Assembly (NCBI GenBank): GCA_964555065.1
Contig: CAZKRB010000073.1
Location: 1-14,141 of the forward strand
DNA length: 14,141 bases
Direction: 5' to 3'
Source: Syntrophus sp964555065
GTDB taxonomy: Bacteria > Desulfobacterota > Syntrophia > Syntrophales > Syntrophaceae
A program made the position numbers and the translations under genes. The notes under the pieces were generated by a model. The model searched no databases, was not told where the DNA came from, and was given only the letters and a program-made list of their open reading frames with translations. This document shows, in pieces, positions 5,972 to 13,123 of the stretch (positions within the stretch are counted from its first letter, which is position 1; every line of letters starts with the position of its first letter).

Positions 5972-7181
5972 ATCCAGTCACCACGGAAGCCATCTGGAAG
6001 ATCGGCAGGTACATGGCGATAATCATCCCTCCCACAACGCCTCCCAGAAACACCATCATGAAGGGTTCCAGGAGCGCCGTCATGGCGCTAACCGCCGCAT
6101 CCACCTCATCGTCATAAAAATCCGCGATTTTAGCCAGCATGGCATCCAGGGCGCCGGTATGCTCGCCTACGGCGATCATCTGAACGACCATGGGAGGGAA
6201 CAGCCCCGAAGCTTCAAGGGGTTCCGCAATCGTCTTCCCCTCGCTGATGCTCCGCCGCGTCTGCATCAGCGCCGCCTCCACGATCTTGTTCCCCGCGGTC
6301 TTGCTCACGATAGCCAGACCGTCAAGGATAGGAACGCCGCTGCTCATCATCGTTGAGAGCGTCCGGGTGAATTTCGCCACCGCGACTTTTTTCATGAGTG
6401 GCCCGAAGACAGGCAGCCTCAGAACCAGATTGTCCACCAGCACCCTCCCCTTTTCGGTGCGGTAAAACTGTTTGAATCCGAAGATGGCGGCAATGACGCC
6501 GGCAATCATGTAAACAAAATAGCTCTGCATGAAGGCGCTGGCATTGACCAGAAACTGCGTCGGCGCCGGCAGCGCCCCGCCCATGTCGGAAAACATCTTC
6601 TGGAAGACGGGGATGACCTTCAACAGCAGCAGCGCCACCACCCCGATGGAAATGACCAGAACCGTAATCGGATAGGTCAGCGCTCCCTTCACCTTCCGTT
6701 TGAGCTTCATGGCTTTTTCCATGTAGGTGGAAAGCCGCCCCAGGACGACATCCAGAATGCCGCCGCTTTCCCCGGCCGCAATCAGGTTGACAAAGAGGTC
6801 ATCAAAGACCGCCGGATATTTTTTCAAGGCGTCCGTCAAGGATGCCCCGCCTTCAATGTCCTCCTTAATGGCCGTGATGGTCTTGGCAAAAACTTTGTTG
6901 GTCTCCTGCTGGGCCAAAAGATCGAGACACTGGATCAGGGGAAGACCGGAGTTGATCATTGTCGAGAAGATCCGGGCAAAGACGACGATCTGCTTTTCTT
7001 TGACCTTCTGTTTGAGGAAGGGAAGATATTCAAGAAGATCCTTGGGCTTTGACTTGATGGTGATCGATTTGAACCCCTGCCGGCGGAGCAGCGTCCTCAG
7101 CGTGGCCTCATCGGCGACCTTCATTTCCCCCTTCTTCAGCTCACCCCGCCGGGTGGTTGCTTCCCACAGTAACTCAGCCAT
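5970..7181 (-). CDS. pilC: Type IV pilus inner-membrane platform protein PilC (type II secretion F family)
   Basis: This 403-residue integral membrane protein has two T2SSF repeats: residues about 68-190 (FARIFSTMINSGLPLIQCL ... AAGESGGILDVVL) and 271-393 (FTRTLSTMMSSGVPILDGL ... AVGEHTGALDAML). Hydrophobic segments at about 170-190, 220-240 and 370-394 match the three membrane spans of the family. PilC sits in the inner membrane and couples the PilB/PilT motor ATPases to pilin assembly and retraction. The length and the FLP/PilC-type N-terminal segment (MAELLWEATTRRGELKKG) agree with PilC rather than GspF. GGAAGGAG lies 8 nt before the ATG. No pilB, pilT, pilin or peptidase gene is adjacent: the gene is the last of a housekeeping run, 76 nt after rlmB, and faces tRNA-Pro tail to tail. 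Confidence 0.93.
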   Translation of the reverse strand: MAELLWEATTRRGELKKGEMKVADEATLRTLLRRQGFKSITIKSKPKDLLEYLPFLKQKVKEKQIVVFARIFSTMINSGLPLIQCLDLLAQQETNKVFAKTITAIKEDIEGGASLTDALKKYPAVFDDLFVNLIAAGESGGILDVVLGRLSTYMEKAMKLKRKVKGALTYPITVLVISIGVVALLLLKVIPVFQKMFSDMGGALPAPTQFLVNASAFMQSYFVYMIAGVIAAIFGFKQFYRTEKGRVLVDNLVLRLPVFGPLMKKVAVAKFTRTLSTMMSSGVPILDGLAIVSKTAGNKIVEAALMQTRRSISEGKTIAEPLEASGLFPPMVVQMIAVGEHTGALDAMLAKIADFYDDEVDAAVSAMTALLEPFMMVFLGGVVGGMIIAMYLPIFQMASVVTG

Positions 7182-7257
7182 GGCACTAACTCCTTCCGGT
7201 CCTGATTGTCGGCAGTTGCCCAGCCTTTATGCCGGCCTTAGAATCCTTCTTGATTTA

Positions 7258-8001
7258 TCAAGAAATATGCCATCCGGTTTTTCTGCGGAACTCGTACATC
7301 AGGATCCCCGCCGAGACGGAGACATTGAGGGAATCGATTTTTCCCAACATGGGAATGGAAATCAGAAAGTCGCATTTTTTTCGGATCAGCGGCCGCATGC
7401 CCCGGCCTTCCCCGCCCATGACCAGGCCGGCGGAACCCTGAAAATCCGCGGCTGACGCCGGCGAAGAGGCGTGCGCATCAGTGCCGAAGATCCAGAATCC
7501 CCGTTCTTTCAGCTCATCGAGGGTATGGGCAAGATTGGCGACTCGGGTGACGGGGAGATAGCGGGCGGCCCCGGCGGAGGTTTTGATGACGGTAGGAGTA
7601 ACGGAAGCGGCGCGATGTTCAGGAAGGATGACGCCGTTGGCGCCGAAACAGTGGGCGGACCGGATCAGCGCCCCAAGGTTGTGGGGGTCCATGATCCCAT
7701 CGAGGATCAGCACCAGATCATCGGGGCAGGTGGGATGGCGATTGGCGATGACGGTTTCCAGATCCCGGTAACGATACGTTTCACACAGCCCGAGAACGCC
7801 CTGGTGCGAGGCATGGCCGGCGGCATGGTCCAGATAGGTCCGCTCCCGGATCTCCACGGGGATTCCCTGTCGAGCCGCCAGGGTCCTCAACTCGGCGATC
7901 GTTTCCCCGCCTCGGCCCCGGGCGATCACGATTCTCACCAGCCCTTCGCCGCCGCTGAGCAGAGCCTCCTTCAGGGGATTGATCCCGTAAATCACCTCCA
8001 T
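7258..8001 (-). CDS. rlmB: 23S rRNA (guanosine-2'-O-)-methyltransferase RlmB
   Basis: This 247-residue SpoU/TrmH-family (SPOUT) enzyme has all three class motifs: DPHNLGALIRSA (105-116), VMGGEGRGM (194-202) and IPMLGKIDSLNVSVSAGI (216-233), the last forming the knotted S-adenosylmethionine site. The N-terminal part (VIYGINPLKEAL ... SHQGVLGL) is the small RNA-binding substrate domain typical of RlmB and its relatives. RlmB methylates the ribose of G2251 in the peptidyl-tRNA site of 23S rRNA; TrmH-like alternatives have a different N-terminus. The ATG follows CCGGAG by about 8 nt. pyrF ends 24 nt upstream on the same strand. Confidence 0.92.
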   Translation of the reverse strand: MEVIYGINPLKEALLSGGEGLVRIVIARGRGGETIAELRTLAARQGIPVEIRERTYLDHAAGHASHQGVLGLCETYRYRDLETVIANRHPTCPDDLVLILDGIMDPHNLGALIRSAHCFGANGVILPEHRAASVTPTVIKTSAGAARYLPVTRVANLAHTLDELKERGFWIFGTDAHASSPASAADFQGSAGLVMGGEGRGMRPLIRKKCDFLISIPMLGKIDSLNVSVSAGILMYEFRRKTGWHIS

Positions 8002-8025
8002 GCCTGCTGCTCCGGACTCAGTGGG

Positions 8026-8769
8026 TTATCTTGCGTCCAGTCCCCGGGCGATTTCCCGGCAGAATTCATCCGCTGCCGCCACCGGGTCTTCCGCCGTCCG
8101 GATGGGTCGGCCGATCACGAGATAGTCCGATCCCCGCCGGATCGCCTCTTCGGCGGTGAGGGTGCGCTTCTGGTCGTCACCGGGAACCATCGCCAATCCC
8201 CGGATTCCGGGAGTTACAATCACGAAGCCTTCGCCGCACGCCTTCCGGATGGCCTCGACATCCTGGGCCGAGGCGACAACGCCGGACAGACCGGCATCCT
8301 GGGCCATGCGCGCCAGTTTGAGGACCAGCTCTCCCGTGGAGCAGGAGAAGCCCAGTTGCTGAAGATCTTCATCATTCAGGCTGGTTAAAACGGTAACCCC
8401 GAGAACCAGGGGCACGGGCCGCTCTCTCTGTTCGGCCATGTTTCGCACCGCTTCAACGGTCTGCTTCATCATGGTCGTCCCACCGAGGGCATGGACATTG
8501 AACATGGCCACCCCCAGCTCCACGGCGCCTTCCGCAGCCCGGGCAACCGTATTGGGAATATCATGAAACTTCAGGTCCAGGAAAACCCGTGATCCCGTTT
8601 CCTGAATCTGCTGAACCAGCGGGGGACCGAAGCGGGTGAAAGCTTCCTTGCCCACCTTGAAAACCCCCACATGCCCCGCCAGACGCCGGACCCAGGCCAT
8701 GACCTCCTCCAGCCCGCCACCCATATCGAGGGCAAAGATCAGCTTTTCCGACGACTCCTTATTCGACAT
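8026..8769 (-). CDS. pyrF: Orotidine 5'-phosphate decarboxylase
   Basis: This 247-residue TIM-barrel enzyme converts OMP to UMP, the last step of pyrimidine nucleotide synthesis. Visible signatures are IFALD (11-15), Lys38 in FKVG, the catalytic DLKFHDIPNT (Asp65, Lys67, Asp70), TPGIR (186-190), the phosphate-binding GDDQKR region (197-202) and VIGRPI (218-223). The length fits the short bacterial type I family. I place the start at the ATG at 8769, inside the last codons of rpoZ (11-nt overlap); ATG at 8778 would add three residues. A longer in-frame extension upstream is only the rpoZ coding region read in another frame. The overlap points to translational coupling with rpoZ. Confidence 0.93.
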   Translation of the reverse strand: MSNKESSEKLIFALDMGGGLEEVMAWVRRLAGHVGVFKVGKEAFTRFGPPLVQQIQETGSRVFLDLKFHDIPNTVARAAEGAVELGVAMFNVHALGGTTMMKQTVEAVRNMAEQRERPVPLVLGVTVLTSLNDEDLQQLGFSCSTGELVLKLARMAQDAGLSGVVASAQDVEAIRKACGEGFVIVTPGIRGLAMVPGDDQKRTLTAEEAIRRGSDYLVIGRPIRTAEDPVAAADEFCREIARGLDAR

Positions 8770-9034
8770 AGTCTTCATCACCGATGAATTCCGTCGTATC
8801 ATCCACAATGAGTTTGAAGTCTTCCTTGGCTCCCATGAGATAATCCGGATGGGCAAAATAAACTTTGTGATCGGCAATTTCCCGGAGCGCCGCCACAATC
8901 TCACGGTTGTTGCGGATATTGGTTAAAGGTTTTGCCCCCTTGATCAGCTGCTTTGCCCTCTGCACCGTAAGCAAAACCAGCGCAAAGCGATTCCCGGCAA
9001 CCTGCAGCGCATCTTCAACGGTAATTCTCGCCAT
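8759..9034 (-). CDS. rpoZ: DNA-directed RNA polymerase omega subunit
   Basis: This is a 91-residue protein starting MARITVEDAL, with the family core NRFALVLLTVQRAKQLIKG (residues 15-33) and NREIVAALREIADHKV further on, ending in an acidic tail. Omega helps fold and retain the beta' subunit in RNA polymerase and can carry a ppGpp site at the beta' interface in proteobacteria. The ATG at 9034 follows GGGGAGG by about 10 nt; the in-frame sequence further upstream is proline/glycine-rich and does not match the family. The gene sits between gmk (47 nt gap) and pyrF (overlap), the common gmk-rpoZ order. Confidence 0.94.
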   Translation of the reverse strand: MARITVEDALQVAGNRFALVLLTVQRAKQLIKGAKPLTNIRNNREIVAALREIADHKVYFAHPDYLMGAKEDFKLIVDDTTEFIGDEDYVE

Positions 9035-9081
9035 GTTGAACAGGCCTCCCCTAATGCTATTTTTTCCGCCTGAAGTCGGAG

Positions 9082-9705
9082 TTAATCCCGCTCCAGGACC
9101 TGTTGTATCCGTTTTCCCATTCGTCCCGCCCGGCTTTTTTCCGCCCGGTAAATCGCCTGGAGACATTCTACCGCCTCCGGCAACGACTCATTGATGATGA
9201 CATAGTCGTAGTCGTAGGCTTCATGGATTTCTTCCCGGACCCGATCGAGCCGCTTCCGGATCTCGGCGTCCGATTCCCCACGCTTTTGCAGCCTCGCCTT
9301 CAGCTCGGCCAAAGAGGGAGGCAAAACAAAGATATAGATACCACCTGAATAATTCTTTTTCAATGCCTTTGCCCCTCGCGTCTCGATATCGAGAATCATA
9401 TCGCGGCCCTGCACCATGTATTCGGTCATCATTTTTCCCGAGGTCCCGTAAGACCGGCCGTAATTCTCTTCCCATTCGGCAAACTCACCCCGGTCGATGC
9501 GCTCCCGGAATTCCGCCTCCGAGATGAAGAAGTAATCCTGACCGTCCACCTCCCCCGGCCGAGGCGTCCGAGTGGTATAGGAAACGGAGAATTGAACCTC
9601 GGGGCACCGCTCCAGAAACATCCGGCGGATCGACGTCTTTCCCGTGCCCGAGGCGGCGGAAAGGACGATGAAGAAGCCTCGGGAATCGGGATCCGATTCA
9701 TTCAA
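9082..9705 (-). CDS. gmk: Guanylate kinase
   Basis: This 207-residue kinase phosphorylates GMP to GDP using ATP. The P-loop ASGTGKTS spans 18-25, and the GMP-binding region SYTTRTPRPGEVDGQDYFF follows (42-60). Later elements include FAEWEENYGRSYGT, the DIETRGAKALKK helix and the lid/adenine region RLQKRGESDAEIRKRL. The family more often has GPSGVGKG, so SAASGTGKTS is a mild variant but retains the Gly, Lys and Thr/Ser needed. The only start codon available between an in-frame stop and the P-loop is TTG at 9705; AGGTG (9713-9717) lies 7 nt upstream. The start overlaps the last codons of yicC by 8 nt, which suggests translational coupling. Confidence 0.93.
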   Translation of the reverse strand: MNESDPDSRGFFIVLSAASGTGKTSIRRMFLERCPEVQFSVSYTTRTPRPGEVDGQDYFFISEAEFRERIDRGEFAEWEENYGRSYGTSGKMMTEYMVQGRDMILDIETRGAKALKKNYSGGIYIFVLPPSLAELKARLQKRGESDAEIRKRLDRVREEIHEAYDYDYVIINESLPEAVECLQAIYRAEKSRAGRMGKRIQQVLERD

Positions 9706-10582
9706 TGTTCTGCACCTGCTCTCTCAGTTTCGCCAGTTCGCTCTTGATTTCGATGACCCGCCGGGAAATCTGGGCGTCGCTGCTCTTGGAGCCGATCGTA
9801 TTGATCTCCCTGCCCATTTCCTGGATCAGAAAATCGATCTTCCGTCCCACGGCCTCGGGGCTGTCCATCATGGCCTCGAACTGTTCGAGATGGCTGCGAA
9901 AGCGGACGGTTTCTTCCGTGATATCGCTTCGTTCCGCCATCATTGCCACTTCCTGAACCAGGCGCGCCTCATCGATTGCCAGCCCATTGGTCAATTCCTG
10001 GACGCGGGCCACCAGGCGCGCGTGATATTCCTCAAGGAGCACCGGCGTTCTGCCGCTGATCTCCTCCAGGGAGTTCCGGAGCAGGTCAAGCCTTTCCCGG
10101 AGGTCACGGTAGAGGATGTCCCCTTCCTTCTTCCGCATGGCCCGCAGATTGGCGAGCGCCTCGTTGAAGACCGGCTCCACACCGGCCCAGCCGCCCTCCA
10201 TATCCGGCACGACTTCCACGGGAATGAAAACATCCTTGAAACGCGCCATCATGCCCAGGGTGATGGGATCGGCGAGATTCAGTTCGCTCTTCATTTCCCC
10301 GAGGAGGGCCTGATAATTTTTCAACAGCGGAAGATTCAGGCTGTACCTGGCGCCGCCTTCGGTCCCGCCGTCCTGGTCCATTTTTATGGTGACGTCGACC
10401 CGCCCCCGGAAACAGGATTCGCCGATTCTTCGCTTGATTTCCATCTCCAGGGGTAGAAAAAGGTTCGGAAGCCGCAGGGAGACCTCCAGATAGCGGTGGT
10501 TGAGCGACCGCATCTCCACTACGATCTTTTTCTCACCTTCGACGGATTCCGCCCTGCCGTAACCGGTCATACTGCTGATCAT
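9698..10582 (-). CDS. yicC: YicC/YloC family endoribonuclease
   Basis: This 294-residue protein begins with the invariant MTGYGRAE block (residues 5-12), followed by EMRSLNHRYLEVSLRLP (25-41). It ends with the conserved helical region containing KIDFLIQEMGREINTIGSKS and a coiled-coil-like tail. YicC of E. coli is described as an endoribonuclease connected with small-RNA turnover, and Bacillus YloC belongs to the same family. GAGGGG lies about 7 nt before the ATG at 10582. It is directly upstream of, and overlapping, gmk; yicC-gmk-rpoZ is a widespread cluster. In some bacteria a small DUF370/RemA gene lies between yicC and gmk, but here there is no room for one. Confidence 0.93.
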   Translation of the reverse strand: MISSMTGYGRAESVEGEKKIVVEMRSLNHRYLEVSLRLPNLFLPLEMEIKRRIGESCFRGRVDVTIKMDQDGGTEGGARYSLNLPLLKNYQALLGEMKSELNLADPITLGMMARFKDVFIPVEVVPDMEGGWAGVEPVFNEALANLRAMRKKEGDILYRDLRERLDLLRNSLEEISGRTPVLLEEYHARLVARVQELTNGLAIDEARLVQEVAMMAERSDITEETVRFRSHLEQFEAMMDSPEAVGRKIDFLIQEMGREINTIGSKSSDAQISRRVIEIKSELAKLREQVQNIE

Positions 10583-10641
10583 AACATTCCCCTCATCCTT
10601 CGAAATTCGTCATCGGCACAAGGCGCACTGTCTCGGGCCGC

Positions 10642-11184
10642 TCAGGCGCCTTCATTTTTCAGGTCCTTCAACTGCTCGACATATCGAGCCCGGATTTTAT
10701 TGAACATTTCAATGCAGGATTGCTCCGCGTAATCGGGATACGTCCAGGGAAGGGTGGAAAAGGTCCCATGGCTGTACATCAGAGTCAGATCGGCGTAAAT
10801 CCCGTCCCGCAGATAAGGCCGGTGGGTATACCCCTTTCCCGTGGCCAGAATCAGATGGGCCTTGGCGATGTACCCGGGATCGATGTTGATCCTTCTCTTT
10901 GCGTCCACGGCAAAGCGCTCTTCCAGCCCGTTCGTCAGGTTTTTGACGTCGGGTAGACTTTCCGGACGGATCAGCGCTTCATAGGCGGCAAACCGCCTCA
11001 CCAGGGCAGGCCCCATCTCCGCCGAATAGTAGGAGGTATACTCAAAGGGAAGCGGACGACTGAGGTAGTCCACCAGCCCGTACGTTTCGCTCAGGCAGTC
11101 CATGGCGTCCCGCAGAACGTCCGGACCTGCGGCAAAGAGGCTCATGATCAGCTTGACAGGTTCGGCGGCCTGCGGACGGCTCAT
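10642..11184 (-). CDS. DUF4416 family protein
   Basis: This is a 180-residue soluble protein of unknown function. The DUF4416 pattern is visible: VKLIMSLFA near the start, PLPFEYTSYYSAEMG in the middle, LTNGLEERFA, KRRINIDPGYI, LILATGKGYTHRPYLRDGIYADLTLMY, and LPWTYPDYAE close to the end. The conserved histidines, arginines and acidic residues would suit a phosphate or nucleotide ligand, but this is inference only. Its ATG overlaps the stop codon of rfaE1 (ATGA), so the two are translationally coupled. yicC follows after 59 nt. The repeated pairing of such proteins with core RNA and nucleotide genes hints at a housekeeping role. Confidence 0.85.
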   Translation of the reverse strand: MSRPQAAEPVKLIMSLFAAGPDVLRDAMDCLSETYGLVDYLSRPLPFEYTSYYSAEMGPALVRRFAAYEALIRPESLPDVKNLTNGLEERFAVDAKRRINIDPGYIAKAHLILATGKGYTHRPYLRDGIYADLTLMYSHGTFSTLPWTYPDYAEQSCIEMFNKIRARYVEQLKDLKNEGA

Positions 11185-12179
11185 AGGGCTTTTATCAGTT
11201 CCTGACGGGTTGCCGTCGCCGTGCCCACCTTGCCGACCACAATCCCTGCGGCGCAGTTGGCGATTGCGGCCGCCTCCCGGAACGTGGCGCCCGAGGCCAT
11301 ACAGAGGGCGAAGACGCCGATCACCGTATCGCCGGCACCGGTCACGTCGAAGACTTCCCGGGCTTCCGTGGGAAAGAGGGTATGCACGATTCCCGCCCCC
11401 CGGCCATCCCGTTCAAAAAGGCTCATCCCCTCTTCGCCCCGGGTAACCAGCAGGGATTTGAAGTCGTAGCGGGCAAGCAGCGCCTCACCCACTTTAACCA
11501 GTTCCGCCCCGGTCGGAGCGTCATAGCCCATGGCCTTCCCCGCTTCATGATGATTCGGCGTAATGATGTCCACCCCTTCATAGAGGGAAAGGTCTGCACG
11601 CTTGGGATCGACGCAGACCACGATCCCGGCGCCCGAAACCAGTTCGCGGATGCCGGCCATGAGGGTGTCGGTGACGACCCCCTTGTTGTAGTCGGAAACG
11701 ACAATAGCCCCCAGCTGTCCGCGCAGCGTCCGGATATAGGCCAGCAGTTTCTCGATGCTCTCCGCCGCGGCCTCCTGACGGCTTTCCCGGTCAAACCGGA
11801 CCACCTGCTGCCCGTGGGCAATGATCCGCGTTTTCAGGGTCGTGGGGCGGCCCGCCTCGGTCACAAGCCCCGACGGATCGATCCGCCGCCGCTGAAACTC
11901 CTCCCGGATCCGGCCGGCCATGGCATCATCGCCGACGATGCCGGCTCCGTAAACCTTTCCACCCATGGCGTAGATGTTGTTGATCACGTTGGCGCAGCCG
12001 CCGAGGAGCAGATGATCGGCCTTAACATCGACGATGGGAACCGGCGCTTCGGGAGAGATCCGGGAAACCTGCCCCCGGATGAAATGATCCACCATGACAT
12101 CTCCGACGACCAGCACGGAGGCATCGGGGAAACGGTCAACGATTTCCTGGGCTCTTTTCCTGTCTATTACCTTTTTCAT
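11181..12179 (-). CDS. rfaE1: D-glycero-beta-D-manno-heptose-7-phosphate kinase (RfaE1/HldE kinase domain)
   Basis: This 332-residue PfkB/ribokinase-family protein has VVGDVMVDHFIRG (24-36), the substrate/dimer loop RISPEAPVPIVDV (40-52), GGCANVINNIYAMGG (60-74), SDYNKGV (162-168), DPKR (191-194), TPNHHE (207-212) and the nucleotide/catalytic signature DVTGAGDT with Asp284 (278-285). These are HldE/RfaE domain I features. The enzyme makes heptose 1,7-bisphosphate for ADP-heptose and LPS inner core. The C-terminal nucleotidyltransferase domain of E. coli HldE is absent, so a separate rfaE2 is expected elsewhere. The ribosome binding site before ATG 12179 is weak (TCTCGGAT). It is the first gene of the eight-gene run and its stop overlaps the DUF4416 start. 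Confidence 0.93.
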   Translation of the reverse strand: MKKVIDRKRAQEIVDRFPDASVLVVGDVMVDHFIRGQVSRISPEAPVPIVDVKADHLLLGGCANVINNIYAMGGKVYGAGIVGDDAMAGRIREEFQRRRIDPSGLVTEAGRPTTLKTRIIAHGQQVVRFDRESRQEAAAESIEKLLAYIRTLRGQLGAIVVSDYNKGVVTDTLMAGIRELVSGAGIVVCVDPKRADLSLYEGVDIITPNHHEAGKAMGYDAPTGAELVKVGEALLARYDFKSLLVTRGEEGMSLFERDGRGAGIVHTLFPTEAREVFDVTGAGDTVIGVFALCMASGATFREAAAIANCAAGIVVGKVGTATATRQELIKAL

Positions 12180-12238
12180 ATCCGAGAATCAAAATCGTGG
12201 GGAAGTCACGTGAATCGGCTGTGTCAGCTAAGCGGGCG

Positions 12239-12267
12239 ATGCTATTATCATGGGGCGGGTTTGTCAA
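12239..12267 (-). promoter_or_regulatory. sigma70-type promoter of the rfaE1-to-pilC run
   Basis: The minus strand has a perfect TTGACA (12262-12267) and, after 17 nt, TAGCAT (12239-12244; four of six matches). The start site would be near 12232, giving a leader of about 53 nt. No equally good promoter was seen inside the run, so this may drive all eight genes. Confidence 0.75.
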
Positions 12268-12296
12268 TGAATTTCTCGCCTTCTCGTCGGGATTCG

Positions 12297-12310
12297 CCCT
12301 TCGGGAAGGG
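12297..12310. other. Inverted repeat in the divergent promoter region
   Basis: CCCTTC-GG-GAAGGG is a perfect palindrome-like repeat, flanked by GGGATTC copies at 12289-12295 and 12308-12314. It lies 30 nt upstream of the rfaE1 -35 box and 72 nt before plsC. An operator for either direction is possible. A weak plus-strand -35 candidate TTGACT follows at 12319-12324 without a good -10 box. Confidence 0.35.
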
Positions 12311-12382
12311 ATTCCGGATTGACTTCACCGGGATTATCAAGTAGAGGGAAAACCTTATCCTGAGGTTTATTTTGGTGAAGAG

Positions 12383-13123
12383 ATGATGATCCGATCCATT
12401 CTTCTGCTGCTGGCGGGGGTGTCCATCACGGCTTTCTTCTGCTTCTGGGCGGTTTTTTTCTCCCTCCTCGGCGCAGGGGAGGACAGGATTCACAGATTCG
12501 CCAGGCTCTGGGCCAGGATACTGCTGTTTCTTGCCCGCGTTCCCGTCGAAGTGTCCGGCCGCCGCCATGTGCGCCTGGACGGCCCTCAGATTTTTGCCGC
12601 CAATCACCAGAGCGACGTGGACACTCTGGTCGCCCTGGCCTGCATGCCCGTTCCCTTCCGCTGGATCGCCAAGCAGGAGCTCTTTCGCGTTCCCCTCTTC
12701 GGCATGGCCATGCGCAACGCGGGATACATCCCCATCGACCGGAAAAATCATGCGAGCGCCATGAAGAGCATGGAACAGGCGGCCCGCACCATTCGAAAGG
12801 GCCATTCCATCATGACTTTCCCCGAGGGGACGAGAAGCAGCGACGGCACGCTCCAGCCGTTTAAACAGGGGACCTTCCACCTGGCGATTCAGGCCGGCGT
12901 CCCCATCGTCCCGGTAACCATTCTCGGCAGCAGCGCCATCATGCCGAAGCGCTCGCTGAAGATCACCCCGGCGCCGGTTAAACTGATCATCGACAAGCCC
13001 GTGGACGCCAGCGGCTATACCCTTGAAACCCGCCAGGGGCTGATCGACGAGGTGCACCAGATCATTCTCGGGAATATCGAGAAATATCAAAGGGAAGCAA
13101 AAGATTACAAAAAACTGGACTGA
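12383..13123 (+). CDS. plsC: 1-acyl-sn-glycerol-3-phosphate acyltransferase (PlsC family)
   Basis: This 246-residue membrane-associated acyltransferase has an N-terminal hydrophobic segment (residues 4-30) anchoring it to the inner membrane. The catalytic NHQSDVD (His75, Asp80: HX4D) is followed by the FRVPLFGMAMRNAGYIPIDR block (101-120), the glycerophosphate-binding FPEGTRS (146-152) and the GVPIVPV block (172-178). It would acylate lysophosphatidic acid to phosphatidic acid; a lysophospholipid substrate of another type cannot be excluded from motifs alone. GGTGAAGAG precedes the ATG; a second ATG is the next codon. The gene is divergent from rfaE1, and its stop codon TGA overlaps the ftsK start (TGATG). 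Confidence 0.91.
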   Translation: MMIRSILLLLAGVSITAFFCFWAVFFSLLGAGEDRIHRFARLWARILLFLARVPVEVSGRRHVRLDGPQIFAANHQSDVDTLVALACMPVPFRWIAKQELFRVPLFGMAMRNAGYIPIDRKNHASAMKSMEQAARTIRKGHSIMTFPEGTRSSDGTLQPFKQGTFHLAIQAGVPIVPVTILGSSAIMPKRSLKITPAPVKLIIDKPVDASGYTLETRQGLIDEVHQIILGNIEKYQREAKDYKKLD

